This document shows, piece by piece, positions 27,670 through 35,361 of a stretch of 64,000 nucleotides of DNA. Each line of letters starts with the position of its first letter. The stretch's first letter is position 1. Source of the DNA: Pseudarcicella hirudinis (GTDB taxonomy: Bacteria > Bacteroidota > Bacteroidia > Cytophagales > Spirosomataceae); contig NZ_FOXH01000018.1 of the NCBI RefSeq assembly GCF_900115665.1, forward strand, positions 1-64,000, written 5' to 3'. Under the pieces are notes generated by a model. That model was not told where the DNA came from and searched no databases. It worked only from the letters and a program-made list of their open reading frames with translations. A program made the translations under genes and the position numbers.

Positions 27670-28050
27670 TTATTTCTTCAGAATTGAAGTGATCCACCAT
27701 ACATTTCCAAAAGGATCTTTTACGCCCCCGCTTCTGCCATAGTCCTGATTGGCAATTTCAGAAACAATTGCAGCACCGGCCTCAATAGCCTTTTGAAAAG
27801 TCTCATTAGCATCTTCTACATAGATAAACAGATTTGAGGTTTCAACTTTCCATTGATCTGTGGCATCACAAAACATAATAGTACACCCGCTAATCTGGAT
27901 TTCAGAATGCATGACCGTGATATTATCTTCACGTAATCTGCTGAATGTTAGCTGGGCGTTGAAAACCTTCTGGCAAAATTCTGTGAATTTTCTGGCATTT
28001 TCAACCATTAGATAGGGCATAACTGCCTGATGTCCTTGTGCAATTTCCAT
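27670..28050 (-). CDS. VOC-superfamily protein (PhnB/glyoxalase-like)
   Basis: A 126-aa protein of the vicinal-oxygen-chelate fold with two beta-alpha-beta-beta-beta modules: VMPYLMVENARKFTEFCQKV at the front and FIYVEDANETFQKAIEAGA in the second half, ending with VKDPFGNVWWITS. This layout is closest to PhnB-like proteins whose biochemical roles are mostly unknown; some related proteins bind antibiotics. The start is placed at the ATG at 28050 (MEIAQGHQAV) because that gives the usual length; an upstream in-frame codon would add 12 residues. It lies 81 nt after the AraC-type regulator on the same strand, which probably controls it. Confidence 0.88.
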   Translation of the reverse strand: MEIAQGHQAVMPYLMVENARKFTEFCQKVFNAQLTFSRLREDNITVMHSEIQISGCTIMFCDATDQWKVETSNLFIYVEDANETFQKAIEAGAAIVSEIANQDYGRSGGVKDPFGNVWWITSILKK

Positions 28051-28131
28051 TTTATTGAGGTTTAAAATTGATAACTGATCAGACAAAATTAGAAGTGTTC
28101 AATCTGTAAAAATTGGAAAAATCCGACATTA

Positions 28132-28938
28132 TTAATTTCTCCACTCAGTTCCTTCTCCGTTTTTCAGAAAATAATGTCTGGGATGATGTCCGGAGAATTC
28201 CTTAAAATCATGAATAAAATGTGATTGATCGTAGTATCCGCAGGCATAAGCAATTTCTGTAAGAGATTGCCCTGTGTTTCCGTATTCACTGAGAGCAGCC
28301 TGGAACCGGATGATTCTTGAATATAATTTCGGGCTAAAACCCGAATATTCTTTGAATTTTCGCTCAAACTGGCGTACAGAGCATGTATATTGATCAGCAA
28401 GTGCTTCTACATTAATCAGACCCTTGGTTTGAATAATATAATCAATAGAAGAGAATATTTCAGGAGAAGATTTTGAAGAGAGATTTTGTTGATTTTTCAG
28501 AAATGCTGAAAGAATTTTAACTCTTTGACTGTTATCACCGGCCAGCATTATCTGCTCCTCAAGGTCTTTACCTTTCTGGCCGAGAAGAGAAGCAATATCC
28601 ACCATTTGATTACTGAACTCTTCCGCAGGAATAGAAAAAAGCTTTGGAAGTGCATAGGGATATAAATAAACCCCAAAGATTCCAAAGCTTTCATTAATAG
28701 TAAATCTGCTATGTTTTTGTGCCTGGCCGTGAATCCCGGAAATAAAAGATTTTTCCGACGTACCATTTATTAAAAGTTCATCAAACCTGCCCTGATAATG
28801 AAAGATGAGTTCGGCACATCCATCAGCCATTGAGCGATGAATATAGGGCTGATCCCTTGAAATATCACATTCCAGCACCCAGAAATACCTCACGTATCCT
28901 GAAAGTTCAGAGGATGGCTGAATGGTATAATATTTCAT
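28132..28938 (-). CDS. AraC-family transcriptional regulator
   Basis: A 268-aa regulator. The C-terminal 100 residues contain the double helix-turn-helix of the family: VEALADQYTCSVRQFERKFK, then SPKLYSRIIRFQAAL, LTEIAYACGYYDQSHFIHDF and FSGHHPRHYF. The N-terminal 150 residues (YTIQPSSELSGYVRYFWVLE, later FGIFGVYLYPYALPKLFSIP) correspond to the DUF6597-like sensing domain common in Bacteroidota and Actinobacteria members. The start is the ATG at 28938; a TTG two codons upstream is possible. It is upstream of the VOC gene in the same orientation, suggesting local control. Confidence 0.92.
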   Translation of the reverse strand: MKYYTIQPSSELSGYVRYFWVLECDISRDQPYIHRSMADGCAELIFHYQGRFDELLINGTSEKSFISGIHGQAQKHSRFTINESFGIFGVYLYPYALPKLFSIPAEEFSNQMVDIASLLGQKGKDLEEQIMLAGDNSQRVKILSAFLKNQQNLSSKSSPEIFSSIDYIIQTKGLINVEALADQYTCSVRQFERKFKEYSGFSPKLYSRIIRFQAALSEYGNTGQSLTEIAYACGYYDQSHFIHDFKEFSGHHPRHYFLKNGEGTEWRN

Positions 28939-28983
28939 GGGCAAATGGTTTTAATACTTTCCCGGAAACTATTTACTCAGAAG

Positions 28984-29676
28984 TTAATCGTTACTTCTTC
29001 TGCCTGAAATAATGCTGACATAATAAAGCAACTGAGCAAGCATTCCCAATGCTGCCACTACGTAAGTCATTGCGGCCCACCAAAGAGCATCTTTCGCCAA
29101 TGCTAGTTCATTACTGTTCACTACCCTGCTGCTTTCTATCCATGCTAAAGCCCTGCGACTTGCATCAAATTCGACAGGTAAAGTTATAAAACTAAAGAAT
29201 GTCGCTACTGCAAAAAGAGCGACCCCAATTGTCAAAACCATTGCATTTCCGGTAGAATAAACCACCATCATCCCGATCATTAATAAAAATGGCATAATGT
29301 TATTCGAAATACTCATAACCGGAACCATTGCACTTCTGAACTGAAGCATGGTGTAAGCAGTGGCGTGTTGTACTGCGTGGCCGCATTCATGAGAGGCTAC
29401 AGCCGCCGCTGCCGCATTTCGTCCGTAATATACATCCTGGCTAAGATTAACTGTTTTATCAGCCGGATTATAATGGTCTGTTAACTGACCTTCCACACTA
29501 ATTACTCTGACATCGTAAATGCCATTATCTCTCAGCATTTTTTCCGCGATTTCTTGTCCGGAAAGGCCGCTGACCAGCCCGATTTGTGAATATTCCTGGA
29601 ATTTTGATTTTAATCGCCAGCTGACGAACATCCCAATAATTCCAAAAAGGAATGTGAGTGCATATATTCCTATCAT
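28984..29676 (-). CDS. YugP-like neutral zinc metallopeptidase
   Basis: A 230-aa integral-membrane protein with the zinc-protease motif HECGH at 96-100 inside AVASHECGHAVQHATAY. Hydrophobic helices are at 1-20, around 120-165 (two) and 200-225. The amphipathic region 30-80 (SGQEIAEKMLRDNGIYDVRV, then DHYNPADKTVNLS) is typical of the YugP family. Substrate and role are unknown in general; membrane protein quality control is often suggested. It is last in a minus-strand series after the heptose adenylyltransferase gene, 67 nt downstream of that stop. Confidence 0.9.
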   Translation of the reverse strand: MIGIYALTFLFGIIGMFVSWRLKSKFQEYSQIGLVSGLSGQEIAEKMLRDNGIYDVRVISVEGQLTDHYNPADKTVNLSQDVYYGRNAAAAAVASHECGHAVQHATAYTMLQFRSAMVPVMSISNNIMPFLLMIGMMVVYSTGNAMVLTIGVALFAVATFFSFITLPVEFDASRRALAWIESSRVVNSNELALAKDALWWAAMTYVVAALGMLAQLLYYVSIISGRRSND

Positions 29677-29743
29677 GGCTTAATTTATACACGAAGACAA
29701 TTCGTGTTTTTTGTTTTATTGATGAACATGAAGGGGTTTCATG

Positions 29744-30220
29744 TTAAAGGTTTTTGATTTTTTCGATCATTGCCGTAGTTGAATATCCCGGTACTAACGG
29801 AATGGTTTCAACTTTTCCCCCATTTCCTAATACAAAATCTGAACCAACGATGTTTTCAACGGAATAATCATCTCCTTTTACCAAAATGTCAGGATTTAAG
29901 CTTTCAATTAACTGTAAAGGTGTCGGTTCATCGAACAAAATGACAGTATCTATAAACTCAAAAGCCGACATCATTCTTGAGCGGGCATACTCATTTACTA
30001 CGGGTCTGGTTTTGCCTTTTAAGCGATTGACTGAAGCGTCAGTATTTAAACCCAATACCAGTTTATCACCCAGGTTTCTGGCTTTTTCGAGGTAATCGAT
30101 ATGTCCTAAATGAACAATGTCAAAACAGCCGTTGGTAAATACCACTTTTTTGCCTTCAGCATGCCATTCAGCTACTTTTTCTGCAGCTTGTTCTTTGTTT
30201 AAAATTTTACTTTCAGTCAT
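29744..30220 (-). CDS. rfaE2: D-glycero-beta-D-manno-heptose 1-phosphate adenylyltransferase
   Basis: A 158-aa nucleotidyltransferase of the cytidylyltransferase fold that makes ADP-heptose for the LPS inner core. The ATP-binding motif is FTNGCFDIVHLGHIDYLEKA (HxGH type), and the C-terminal VPGYSTTAMIEKI segment carries the ISTT-like signature. In E. coli this is the C-terminal half of the bifunctional HldE; here it is a separate protein without the ribokinase-like half, as in other Bacteroidota. Start is the ATG at 30220 (MTESKILNKE); a TTG at 30229 is in frame. It lies between the flippase-like gene and the YugP gene. Confidence 0.93.
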   Translation of the reverse strand: MTESKILNKEQAAEKVAEWHAEGKKVVFTNGCFDIVHLGHIDYLEKARNLGDKLVLGLNTDASVNRLKGKTRPVVNEYARSRMMSAFEFIDTVILFDEPTPLQLIESLNPDILVKGDDYSVENIVGSDFVLGNGGKVETIPLVPGYSTTAMIEKIKNL

Positions 30221-30299
30221 AATAACCAATGAATTATTGATTGAACTCCCACTTTAGCAGGAAATAAGAATTCAATACAGAATATCTATTTAAAATGCC

Positions 30300-31289
30300 T
30301 TAACTAACCGCTGTTTCTGCCGAAGTTTTAGGTTTCAGGAATAAGGTTATCAGAAAACTGATTGCTCCGAGAAATAACAGAAGAAGCATTTGAGAACCAT
30401 GAATAAAAGTTGCCAGTGTAATACCGGCTTCTTTTGTAAGACCATACAAGACTAATATATTTCCTACCAGAAAGTGAAAAGGGCCGATACCACCTTGTGC
30501 CGGAGCTGCCATTCCAAGACTTCCGATTACCAGCACAGTTAAGCCTGCCAAAGGACCTAAATGAGATGTTTCCGGAATAGAAAAGAATAAAACGTATGCC
30601 GAAAAATAATAGGCAACCCAGATTAAAACCGTGTAAGCAATAAATAATCCCGGACTTTTCAGTTTCTTAATACTTAACAAACCGTCCAGTAAACCGTTCA
30701 TAAAGTGGATAACTTTCTTCAAAAAAGCTGATTTCTGAACAAGACGATCCTGGTATTTTTTGAAAAAATAAACCCCGGCAAATCCAAGTAAAGGTAAAGC
30801 AACCAAAATACCGATTACCAGAGGAATTTTTTCTGAAAACTGCTCCACAAAAAACTCTTTCAGCCGACCGAATTCTAAAAGTAAATTCAACGCCAGCAGA
30901 ACTAAAAGGCTGACAAGGTCAAAAATCCGCTCGGCCACTACAGTTCCGAACGATTTTTCAAAAGGAATATTATCCGTTTTCTGTAAACTTCCGCATTTGG
31001 AGACTTCTCCCATTCTGGGCATTATAAAGTTGGCAAAGTAACCAATTAATACCGCCAGTAAGGTCCGGAAATTAGAAGGATTATATCCCAGAGGTTCCAT
31101 CAGCATTTTCCATCGGACAGCACGGCTCAGGTGTGCAATAATAGCAGCAAAACCAGAGACAACGATCCACCAATAATTTGCTTTCTTAAATTGTCCGACC
31201 ATTGTAGAAAGGTCAATATCTTTAAAAACATACCATAAAAGCCCTCCGGCAATTGTAAGAGATATGGCATATTGTAGGATTTTTTTCAT
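30300..31289 (-). CDS. UPF0104/AglD-like integral membrane protein (lysylphosphatidylglycerol synthase TM-region family)
   Basis: A 329-aa polytopic membrane protein with about eight hydrophobic helices. It shows the family pattern AIIAHLSRAVRWKMLMEPLG near 50-69, GYFANFIMPRMGEVSKCG near 82-99, and a late glycine-rich segment GSLGMAAPAQGGIGPFHFL. Homologues include the flippase domain of MprF and uncharacterised UPF0104 proteins; a lipid-transport role is an inference from that relation. The start is set at the ATG at 31289, where MKKILQYAISLTIAGGLLWY forms the first helix directly; an upstream extension to 31346 looks non-coding. A terminator separates it from panD. Confidence 0.85.
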   Translation of the reverse strand: MKKILQYAISLTIAGGLLWYVFKDIDLSTMVGQFKKANYWWIVVSGFAAIIAHLSRAVRWKMLMEPLGYNPSNFRTLLAVLIGYFANFIMPRMGEVSKCGSLQKTDNIPFEKSFGTVVAERIFDLVSLLVLLALNLLLEFGRLKEFFVEQFSEKIPLVIGILVALPLLGFAGVYFFKKYQDRLVQKSAFLKKVIHFMNGLLDGLLSIKKLKSPGLFIAYTVLIWVAYYFSAYVLFFSIPETSHLGPLAGLTVLVIGSLGMAAPAQGGIGPFHFLVGNILVLYGLTKEAGITLATFIHGSQMLLLLFLGAISFLITLFLKPKTSAETAVS

Positions 31290-31427
31290 CAGAAATGATA
31301 ATTCAGGGTTTATTGTTAGGAATCGGGGAATGCTGAAAAACAGCACATGCGTTAAAATGAACGAATATCAGGTTTAAGTCATAAAATAAAGACACAAGAT
31401 ATGTTTTTTATATGTGCTTACAAAAAT

Positions 31428-31462
31428 AAATGGACATCGGAAGGCTTATCCGGTGTCCATTT
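31428..31462 (-). terminator. Terminator after panD (minus strand)
   Basis: AAATGGACATCGGA (31428-31441) pairs with TCCGGTGTCCATTT (31449-31462), one wobble, 7-nt loop. On the minus strand it is followed by ATTTTTG. It lies 22 nt past the panD stop and separates panCD from the flippase-like gene. Confidence 0.75.
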
Positions 31463-31483
31463 AACAGGTTGATTTTATGCTGC

Positions 31484-31834
31484 TCAAACCACCAGTTTGT
31501 TGTTGTGGTCCGGAAAAACAAGTTTGGGTTTGTGCGTTTTCGCTTCTTCTTCTGTCATCATTCCATAGGCAATAATAATGGCAATGTCTCCAACCTGAGC
31601 TCTTCTGGCAGCAGCGCCGTTCAGACAGATTATTCCGGAACCTCTTTCTCCTGTAATGACATAAGTCTCGAAGCGTTCCCCGTTATTATTGTTCACGATC
31701 TGGACTTTTTCATTTTCAATCAGCCCCGCCGCATCCATTAAATCTTCGTCAATTGTAACACTTCCAACATAATTTAACTCCGCCTGAGTGATTCTCACCC
31801 GGTGAAGTTTTGATTTCATGACATGAATAAACAT
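31484..31834 (-). CDS. panD: Aspartate 1-decarboxylase
   Basis: Makes beta-alanine from aspartate for pantothenate synthesis. The 116-aa proenzyme has the self-cleavage site Gly24-Ser25 in [10 protein letters not shown]; the serine becomes the pyruvoyl cofactor after cleavage. With the start at 31834 ([16 protein letters not shown]) the cleavage position matches the numbering of the E. coli enzyme, which supports that start over the internal Met6. Other marks are [20 protein letters not shown] and the [11 protein letters not shown] segment. It is downstream of panC on the same strand, a functional pair, with an intergenic gap of 183 nt. Confidence 0.95.
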   Translation of the reverse strand: MFIHVMKSKLHRVRITQAELNYVGSVTIDEDLMDAAGLIENEKVQIVNNNNGERFETYVITGERGSGIICLNGAAARRAQVGDIAIIIAYGMMTEEEAKTHKPKLVFPDHNNKLVV

Positions 31835-32017
31835 TTTGTAAATTTGAGATTTCGGATTTTAATAAATTCTTGCTTGTTGATGTTTTCAACCGCAAAATTA
31901 TATAATTCGTATTCAATAATCGTTTTCAGAGTTCTTATTTCCCATGAAAAACGATTGTCTTCAATGGTAAAACTTAAAATACCACGCTTATTTCAGGGCA
32001 TATTTTTAGTGAAATGA

Positions 32018-32854
32018 TTAAATAATCAGGTTGTCAATCAATCTAGTTTTTCCCAGAAATGCTGCAATACATAAAGCCGTTTTCCCCTCGATAAGTTCCT
32101 CAGAAGGTTCAAGGGTTTCGAAATCTGAAATCTCAAAGTATTCCAGATCAATGCCTTCTGTTGTTTTCAGATACTGTTCAACCCAGTTTTTAACTTTTGC
32201 TGAAGGCTCGGTGCGGAGCTTTTCAGAGGCAGATTTTAAGGCTTTGTAAAGCTGCGGAGCAAGAGCTCTTTCCTGAGTGCTTAAATTCCGGTTTCTGGAA
32301 GACATTGCCAGCCCGTCTTTTTCCCGCTGAGTCGGACAGATGTGTAAATCAAGAGAAAAACTAAGGTCTTTTACCAGGCGGTTAATCACAGCACATTGCT
32401 GTAAGTCTTTTTGTCCGAAATAAGCATTGTCCGGCTGAACAATATGAAATAATTTAGAAACGACTATTCCCACTCCGTTGAAATGACCAGGTCTGAATTT
32501 ACCTTCCATGACAGTTTCCAGCGAACCGAAGTCAAATTTTAAGTGAGGAAGCTGAGGATACATCTCTTCCACTGAAGGTGCGAAAACCACTTCGCAGCCT
32601 GCACTTTCCAGGAGCTGACAATCGGCTTCCAGTGTTCGCGGATAAACTGCCAGATCGTGAGCATTATTAAATTGGGTAGGGTTTACAAAAACAGAGCAGA
32701 CCGTAATGTTATTCATTTGTCTGGAAGCGCTGATCAGAGAAAGGTGTCCCTGATGTAAAGCTCCCATGGTTGGCACAAGTCCGATAGCGTTTCCTGCCGA
32801 TCGCTGAGATTTTAGAAAAAGCTGAAGCGATTTAATGTCATGAAAAATATTCAT
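32018..32854 (-). CDS. panC: Pantoate-beta-alanine ligase
   Basis: Joins pantoate to beta-alanine using ATP, giving pantothenate. The 278-aa protein has the nucleotidyltransferase motif VPTMGALHQGHLSLI (27-41, HxGH type), FVNPTQFNNAHDL (56-68), FRPGHFNGVGIVV, FGQKDLQQ, and the KMSKS-like DGLAMSSRNRNL near 180-190. It precedes panD, whose product supplies its beta-alanine. The GT5-like gene diverges from it across about 230 bp. The start at 32854 (MNIFHDIKSL) is the only reasonable ATG for the family length. Confidence 0.96.
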   Translation of the reverse strand: MNIFHDIKSLQLFLKSQRSAGNAIGLVPTMGALHQGHLSLISASRQMNNITVCSVFVNPTQFNNAHDLAVYPRTLEADCQLLESAGCEVVFAPSVEEMYPQLPHLKFDFGSLETVMEGKFRPGHFNGVGIVVSKLFHIVQPDNAYFGQKDLQQCAVINRLVKDLSFSLDLHICPTQREKDGLAMSSRNRNLSTQERALAPQLYKALKSASEKLRTEPSAKVKNWVEQYLKTTEGIDLEYFEISDFETLEPSEELIEGKTALCIAAFLGKTRLIDNLII

Positions 32855-33012
32855 TAATCAAAGTTTTTAAAAACCTGCACCCGGAATGTCTTCCTGCGGC
32901 ACAAAAATGTTGTTATAGAGAGAAGCCTGAAAAGTAAAGCTGTCTTAAAACAGGAAATTTTATGTCAGATTACCGAAATCTAAACCGCTAAATTACATTC
33001 TCTCGCAGAACA

Positions 33013-33045
33013 TTGTGGAATTTCGAGGAATTTTTTATATTTTTG
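33013..33045 (+). promoter_or_regulatory. Promoter of the GT5-like/DUF4270 operon
   Basis: TTG at 33013-33015, a 22-nt spacer and TATTTTTG at 33038-33045 followed by C fit the Bacteroidetes consensus. The start of transcription would be near 33052, giving a leader of about 30 nt before the ATG at 33084. Confidence 0.55.
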
Positions 33046-33083
33046 CATAATTTTTTAGAATTAAGCCCCTAACTACGACACAA

Positions 33084-33893
33084 ATGTCAAAATTACGTAT
33101 CCTTTACGTTGCCAGTGAAGTTGACCCATTTCTTACCACAACACATGTCGCCGAATTCGTTAGAAAACTTCCAACAGCCATGCAGGAAAAGGGCATGGAA
33201 ATCAGAATTTTGGTTCCAAGGTTTGGTCTGATCAACGAACGTAAGAATCGTTTACACGAAGTTGTGAGACTTTCCGGCATTACAATTCCTGTTGGGGATG
33301 ATGATAAGCCGTTGACTATCAAGGTTGCAAGTATTCCATCGGCAAAATTGCAGGTGTATTTTATCGACAATGAAGACTATTTTCAGAGAAAATACGTTTT
33401 CACTGACAAAGAAGATAAATTCTACGACGATAACGACGAGCGAGCCATCTTTTTCTGCAAAGGAGCTTTGGAAACGGTTAAAAAATTAGGCTGGTCACCC
33501 GACATCGTTCATTGCAACGACTGGATGACCTCTCTGATACCATTGTATCTGAAGACGACTTATAAGAATGATCCAATGTTTAAAGATGCCAAGTCGGTAT
33601 TTTCAGTATATGAAAGCACATTTAATCATAAATTTACTTTTGACGGATTGTACGAAAAAGTAAAAATGATGGATGTGGAAGATGATATGCTTGGAAGTCT
33701 TGAAAGTGCTGATTATGATGGTTTTGTTAAAATCGGTATGGAATATGCCGATACTGTCATTACGTCCGTGGAAGAACTAACCGATAAATTTAATAACCTT
33801 ATTAATGAATTATCAGACAAAAAAATCGAATTTGTTGCTGAAGAAGATATCGACACTTTTTACAACATCTACACAGGGCTGGCTGGCGTATAG
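33084..33893 (+). CDS. Stand-alone GT5 (starch/glycogen synthase) N-terminal domain protein, probably not catalytic
   Basis: A 269-aa protein equivalent to the N-terminal Rossmann half of glycogen synthase: MSKLRILYVASEVDPF at the start, EIRILVPRFG (39-48) and SPDIVHCNDWMTSL (138-151), the counterpart of PDVVHAHDWH in GlgA. The ADP-glucose loop KxGGLADV is replaced by LTTTHVAEF (17-25), and the C-terminal half of the GT-B fold, which holds most of the donor site, is absent. A catalytic role in glycogen synthesis is therefore unlikely. I recall the same short form in many Bacteroidota. Its 3' end overlaps the DUF4270 gene by 89 nt, which ties their expression together. Confidence 0.85.
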   Translation: MSKLRILYVASEVDPFLTTTHVAEFVRKLPTAMQEKGMEIRILVPRFGLINERKNRLHEVVRLSGITIPVGDDDKPLTIKVASIPSAKLQVYFIDNEDYFQRKYVFTDKEDKFYDDNDERAIFFCKGALETVKKLGWSPDIVHCNDWMTSLIPLYLKTTYKNDPMFKDAKSVFSVYESTFNHKFTFDGLYEKVKMMDVEDDMLGSLESADYDGFVKIGMEYADTVITSVEELTDKFNNLINELSDKKIEFVAEEDIDTFYNIYTGLAGV

Positions 33894-35256
33894 TTTTGCA
33901 ATGCTTTTGGGTTTAACAACCCTAACTTCCTGCGAAGATCCTAAAGAAATTGGTTCAGAATTGATTGCCCAGGAACTGGGTCTGAAATTTACGGATACCC
34001 TTACTGTTAATTCTTCAACAGTGCTGCTCGATTCGGTTTATACCAATATGGGTAATAATTTATTGGTAGGGAATTATACAGATCCTATTCTGGGGAAAAT
34101 ACATTCTGCAAGTTTCTTCCAGATTGCTAATGCTGATACCCTGAAAGCTAAGACTGATGCAGTAATGGATTCGCTGGTGATGTATCTGGTTTACAGAACA
34201 TATCAGGGAGATACCACTAAATCTCAGACACTTAATGTTCACCGTTTGACGGATGCCTTGTCAAATTCCAAAGATTATTTTACCGGATATTTTAATAACA
34301 GTTCATCAGCTTACGAAAGCACGCCGGTAGGAACAAAGGTTTTTAAGCCTCGTCCGATTAAATATCGTAATATCGCAGGGGATACCATTAAGTTTGATAC
34401 CCTGCGTATTCCAATGAGCAGAGCTTTAGGCCAGGAGTTGTTGAATCAGCGTTCCAGCAGTGATATTGCAGCAGGTGGAGCAGCTTTCAGATCTTACTTT
34501 AAAGGTCTCGCTTTAGTAGGAAAGAAGAGTGATGAAGGAGCGATCCTTGGTTTTTCTCCTTCTTACACAAAAATGAGTTTGTATTATCACAGCCCCGGAG
34601 ATACCGCAGTTTCTATTTTGAACTATTATGCCAGACTTACTGTCACCACCGGTTATAATTCTTCAGGAGTAGCTGTTACCGAAGAGGTTTTATCAAGATA
34701 CAATAATATCACCGCAGAAAGATCAGGTGCATTGGCAGGTCTGGTTAAACCGGGAGATATTTTAAGTTCAAAATTATCGAATAACGAAGCCTATTTTCAG
34801 GGTGGGGTCGGACTGACTACTAAATTGGAATTCCCTGGTTTGCTGAGATTTAAGGATAAATACAATGTTGCCATTAATAAGGCCGAGCTTGTTCTGGAAA
34901 CCAAAAGCAATCCTGTTAATTTATCTATACCAAGTGTATTCTCACTGGTTGAGTCTAATAGTTCCAACAGAATTGTAAAAGATACCTACGGGCTGTTGTT
35001 TCTCAGATCAGAAGGTACCACATCGCCTTCGGCAGCAGTTTACGATGTAACAAGAAAGACTTTTACTTTCAACATTACTTCTGCTTTGCAAAATATTTTG
35101 AGCGGAAGAAGGCCTAATACTGGTTTATTGCTGACTCCTCAGATTGTTTTGAGTGATAAGGGAAATAGTAAAGTTTTCGGTGATAATACTTCCAGAGTAG
35201 CATTTGATGCCACTAAGACAAAACTGAAAATTTATTACACATATACAAATAAATAA
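33805..35256 (+). CDS. DUF4270 lipoprotein
   Basis: A 483-aa predicted outer-membrane lipoprotein of the Bacteroidota-specific DUF4270 family (function unknown). Lipobox LTSC with Cys43 in LLGLTTLTSCEDPKEIGSEL; the family's TDPILGKIHSASFFQI motif is at about 92-107. The mature part is probably beta-rich. The start at 33805 lies inside the GT5-like gene in another frame. A later ATG at 33901 would leave only ten residues before the cysteine and no basic n-region, so the overlapping start (MNYQTKKSNLLLKK) is preferred. The n-region is long for a lipoprotein. Confidence 0.85.
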   Translation: MNYQTKKSNLLLKKISTLFTTSTQGWLAYSFAMLLGLTTLTSCEDPKEIGSELIAQELGLKFTDTLTVNSSTVLLDSVYTNMGNNLLVGNYTDPILGKIHSASFFQIANADTLKAKTDAVMDSLVMYLVYRTYQGDTTKSQTLNVHRLTDALSNSKDYFTGYFNNSSSAYESTPVGTKVFKPRPIKYRNIAGDTIKFDTLRIPMSRALGQELLNQRSSSDIAAGGAAFRSYFKGLALVGKKSDEGAILGFSPSYTKMSLYYHSPGDTAVSILNYYARLTVTTGYNSSGVAVTEEVLSRYNNITAERSGALAGLVKPGDILSSKLSNNEAYFQGGVGLTTKLEFPGLLRFKDKYNVAINKAELVLETKSNPVNLSIPSVFSLVESNSSNRIVKDTYGLLFLRSEGTTSPSAAVYDVTRKTFTFNITSALQNILSGRRPNTGLLLTPQIVLSDKGNSKVFGDNTSRVAFDATKTKLKIYYTYTNK

Positions 35257-35276
35257 TTCATTTAGTGATATTTTTG

Positions 35277-35309
35277 AAGCGGAGTGACGATTTTACGGTT
35301 ACTCCGCTT
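35277..35309 (+). terminator. Terminator after the DUF4270 gene
   Basis: AAGCGGAGT (35277-35285) and ACTCCGCTT (35301-35309) form a perfect 9-bp stem with a 15-nt loop, followed by TATTTTTTG. Confidence 0.82.
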
Positions 35310-35361
35310 TATTTTTTGATACATACCAGTAAACAGTTTACTCTTTAAATCACCAGTAATT

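Noticed and set aside
35257-35361. glmS ribozyme ahead of glmS
   Set aside because: The spacer is only about 100 nt, is occupied by the upstream terminator and lacks the ribozyme core.
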